Shown in pieces: positions 27,021 through 27,701 of a stretch of 27,701 nt of DNA. Each line of letters starts with the position of its first letter. Position 1 is the stretch's first letter. The stretch covers positions 1-27,701 of the forward strand of contig DGPZ01000032.1 of NCBI GenBank assembly GCA_002390675.1, in the 5' to 3' direction. This stretch comes from Deltaproteobacteria bacterium UBA4427 (lineage in GTDB: Bacteria > Myxococcota_A > UBA9160 > UBA4427). Below the pieces are notes generated by a model. That model was not told the DNA's origin and did no database searches. It saw nothing but the letters and a program-made list of their open reading frames with translations. Made by a program: the position numbers and the translations under genes.

Positions 27021-27665
27021 TCGGGCGCGTGCCTTTGGTGCGCATCACGTCCTGAGCCTTGCCGGCTGGGATGCAGCTCGAATACTCGTTCCACTCGACC
27101 GGTCTTGGTCGAACGCAAATGGAACAGCGATAAGCCGTACTCCATGCACGTTTAAAAACGAGCTTAGGAGGGCGGCTTTTTTGCGTTTCTACCTTGAACA
27201 AATAGTCGAGTTCAAAGAGGGCCAGAGGCCACGCTTTGATAAAGCTCATCGTATTTCGTCGAAGATTGGCTGCTCGCCGCCGCGGAAATCCGAGCAAAAC
27301 TGCACTCATTGATCGCAAGTTAGGGAGGCATGTCTGCGTTTTTTTTGAGGTATTGGCTTGACTGCTTTGAGATCGTGTTGTTTCCTCAACCGCAACAAAC
27401 GCTCTATGCGTGCGGTTTGATACATGAAGGCTTGATTGTGCCTTCAAGTTGTCGATCTTCGATACCGATAGGAACTCGCAGTTAGGTCTGTGAAGTTCCG
27501 GATTTCCCGACAAAAGCTAACGAAGCACGTCTTTGTTTGACCGAGTTGGGAATCGGGATCGGAAGTTGTTTCGTGATCAAAGTGTCTTTTCGAAGGCAAC
27601 AAGAGCACGAAGGGGCAGGTCGCAGACCGTGTTCACGAGTGATTGACAAGGGGGGAAACCCAAGA
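27021..27665 (+). other. 645-bp intergenic region between bS22-like gene and histone-like gene
   Basis: No convincing gene is present. A - strand frame (26947-27513) begins at TTG without a ribosome binding site and runs antisense through the bS22-like gene. A 51-codon + strand frame at 27330-27485 has no family. A GCGTGCC-TTT-GGTGCGC hairpin (27027-27043) follows the bS22-like stop. Two T-runs (about 27176 and 27339) and two strong hairpins (27386-27446) suggest at least one transcript end or a small RNA. The stretch looks richer in A+T than its neighbours. Confidence 0.5.
27386..27446 (+). ncRNA. Candidate small RNA or leader: two adjacent hairpins
   Basis: Hairpin 1: TCAACCGC (27386-27393) pairs with GCGGTTTGA (27412-27420) with one bulged T. 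It is stacked on ACGC-TCTAT-GCGT (27399-27411) across an ACAA bulge. Hairpin 2: TGAAGGC (27425-27431) pairs perfectly with GCCTTCA (27440-27446) around an eight-base loop. No known RNA family was recognised. It may be the 5' leader of the downstream histone-like gene. Confidence 0.3.
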
Positions 27666-27701
27666 ATGGCAGCTCGAAAGAAGGCCACTAAGAAGAAGGC
27701 C
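27666..27701 (+). CDS. Start of a lysine-rich histone-like protein (cut by window end)
   Basis: Only twelve codons are visible: MAARKKATKKKA. The Ala/Lys pattern with K-K-A-T-K-K-K is typical of histone H1-like or AlgP-like DNA-binding proteins, which often continue as long K-A-A-K-K repeats. A strong AAGGGGGG ribosome binding site lies about ten bases upstream. Similar N-termini also occur on a few unrelated basic proteins, so the call rests on composition only. Confidence 0.5.
   Translation, partial: MAARKKATKKKA

Noticed and set aside
27330..27485. 51-codon + strand frame after GGGAGG
   Set aside because: The purine run is only one base from the ATG, too close to work as a ribosome binding site, and the product has no recognisable feature; frames this short are common by chance.
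26947..27513. 188-codon frame on the - strand across the 645-bp gap
   Set aside because: It starts with TTG without a ribosome binding site, resembles no family, and runs antisense through the well-supported bS22-like gene and the hairpins.

Overview
The window is a gene-dense chromosomal segment from a GC-rich, probably Gram-negative bacterium. Nearly all genes lie on the + strand. Most are pyrimidine, leucine and threonine biosynthesis genes, and the second half adds a periplasmic protease, a Mg2+ transporter and small RNA-binding or ribosomal proteins. The AlaC-type aminotransferase next to hom and thrC, an actinobacterial/fungal-type LeuA, KhpA, a bS22-like mini-protein and a lysine-rich histone-like gene together suggest a lineage of the former Deltaproteobacteria (for example Myxococcota or Desulfobacterota-like). 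This is an inference from family recognition; no rRNA or marker-gene placement was possible. I saw no tRNA, rRNA, CRISPR array, insertion sequence or prophage.

Region 1 (1-10308): the tail of a probable signal peptidase I gene, then a tightly packed pyrimidine operon pyrR-pyrB-pyrC-carA-carB followed by recG. A PyrR-binding RNA hairpin lies directly before the pyrR ribosome binding site. This suggests PyrR represses translation of its own operon in response to UMP. The operon covers carbamoyl phosphate synthesis (CarAB), aspartate transcarbamylation (PyrB) and dihydroorotate formation (PyrC).

Region 2 (10309-14582): a hairpin ends the pyr-recG unit. Next comes an unannotated 30-codon leader peptide with a four-Leu run, followed by alternative hairpins and a strong terminator, which is a classical transcription attenuator in front of leuA (2-isopropylmalate synthase). 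An APC-family amino acid permease follows, then a 530-bp gap rich in inverted repeats.

Region 3 (14583-19165): alaC (alanine/glutamate-pyruvate-type aminotransferase), hom (homoserine dehydrogenase), thrC (threonine synthase) and ribE (riboflavin synthase). The last three are nearly or fully contiguous. Amino acid supply and LeuA/AlaC function meet at pyruvate and branched-chain metabolism.

Region 4 (19281-24317): an exported protease of 959 residues with the tandem, half-degenerate HtrA architecture of fungal Nma111. It is followed by a tandem GST-N/glutaredoxin-like protein, and convergent to these is an MgtE Mg2+ transporter on the - strand.

Region 5 (24318-27701): a divergent intergenic region with repeats, a HPr-kinase/PEPCK-like protein with an altered P-loop, KhpA (KH-domain RNA binder), a small TPR protein, and a 28-residue bS22/AURKAIP1-type ribosomal protein with a good sigma-70-like promoter. 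A 645-bp gap carrying two strong hairpins separates these from the first codons of a lysine-rich histone-like protein cut by the window edge.
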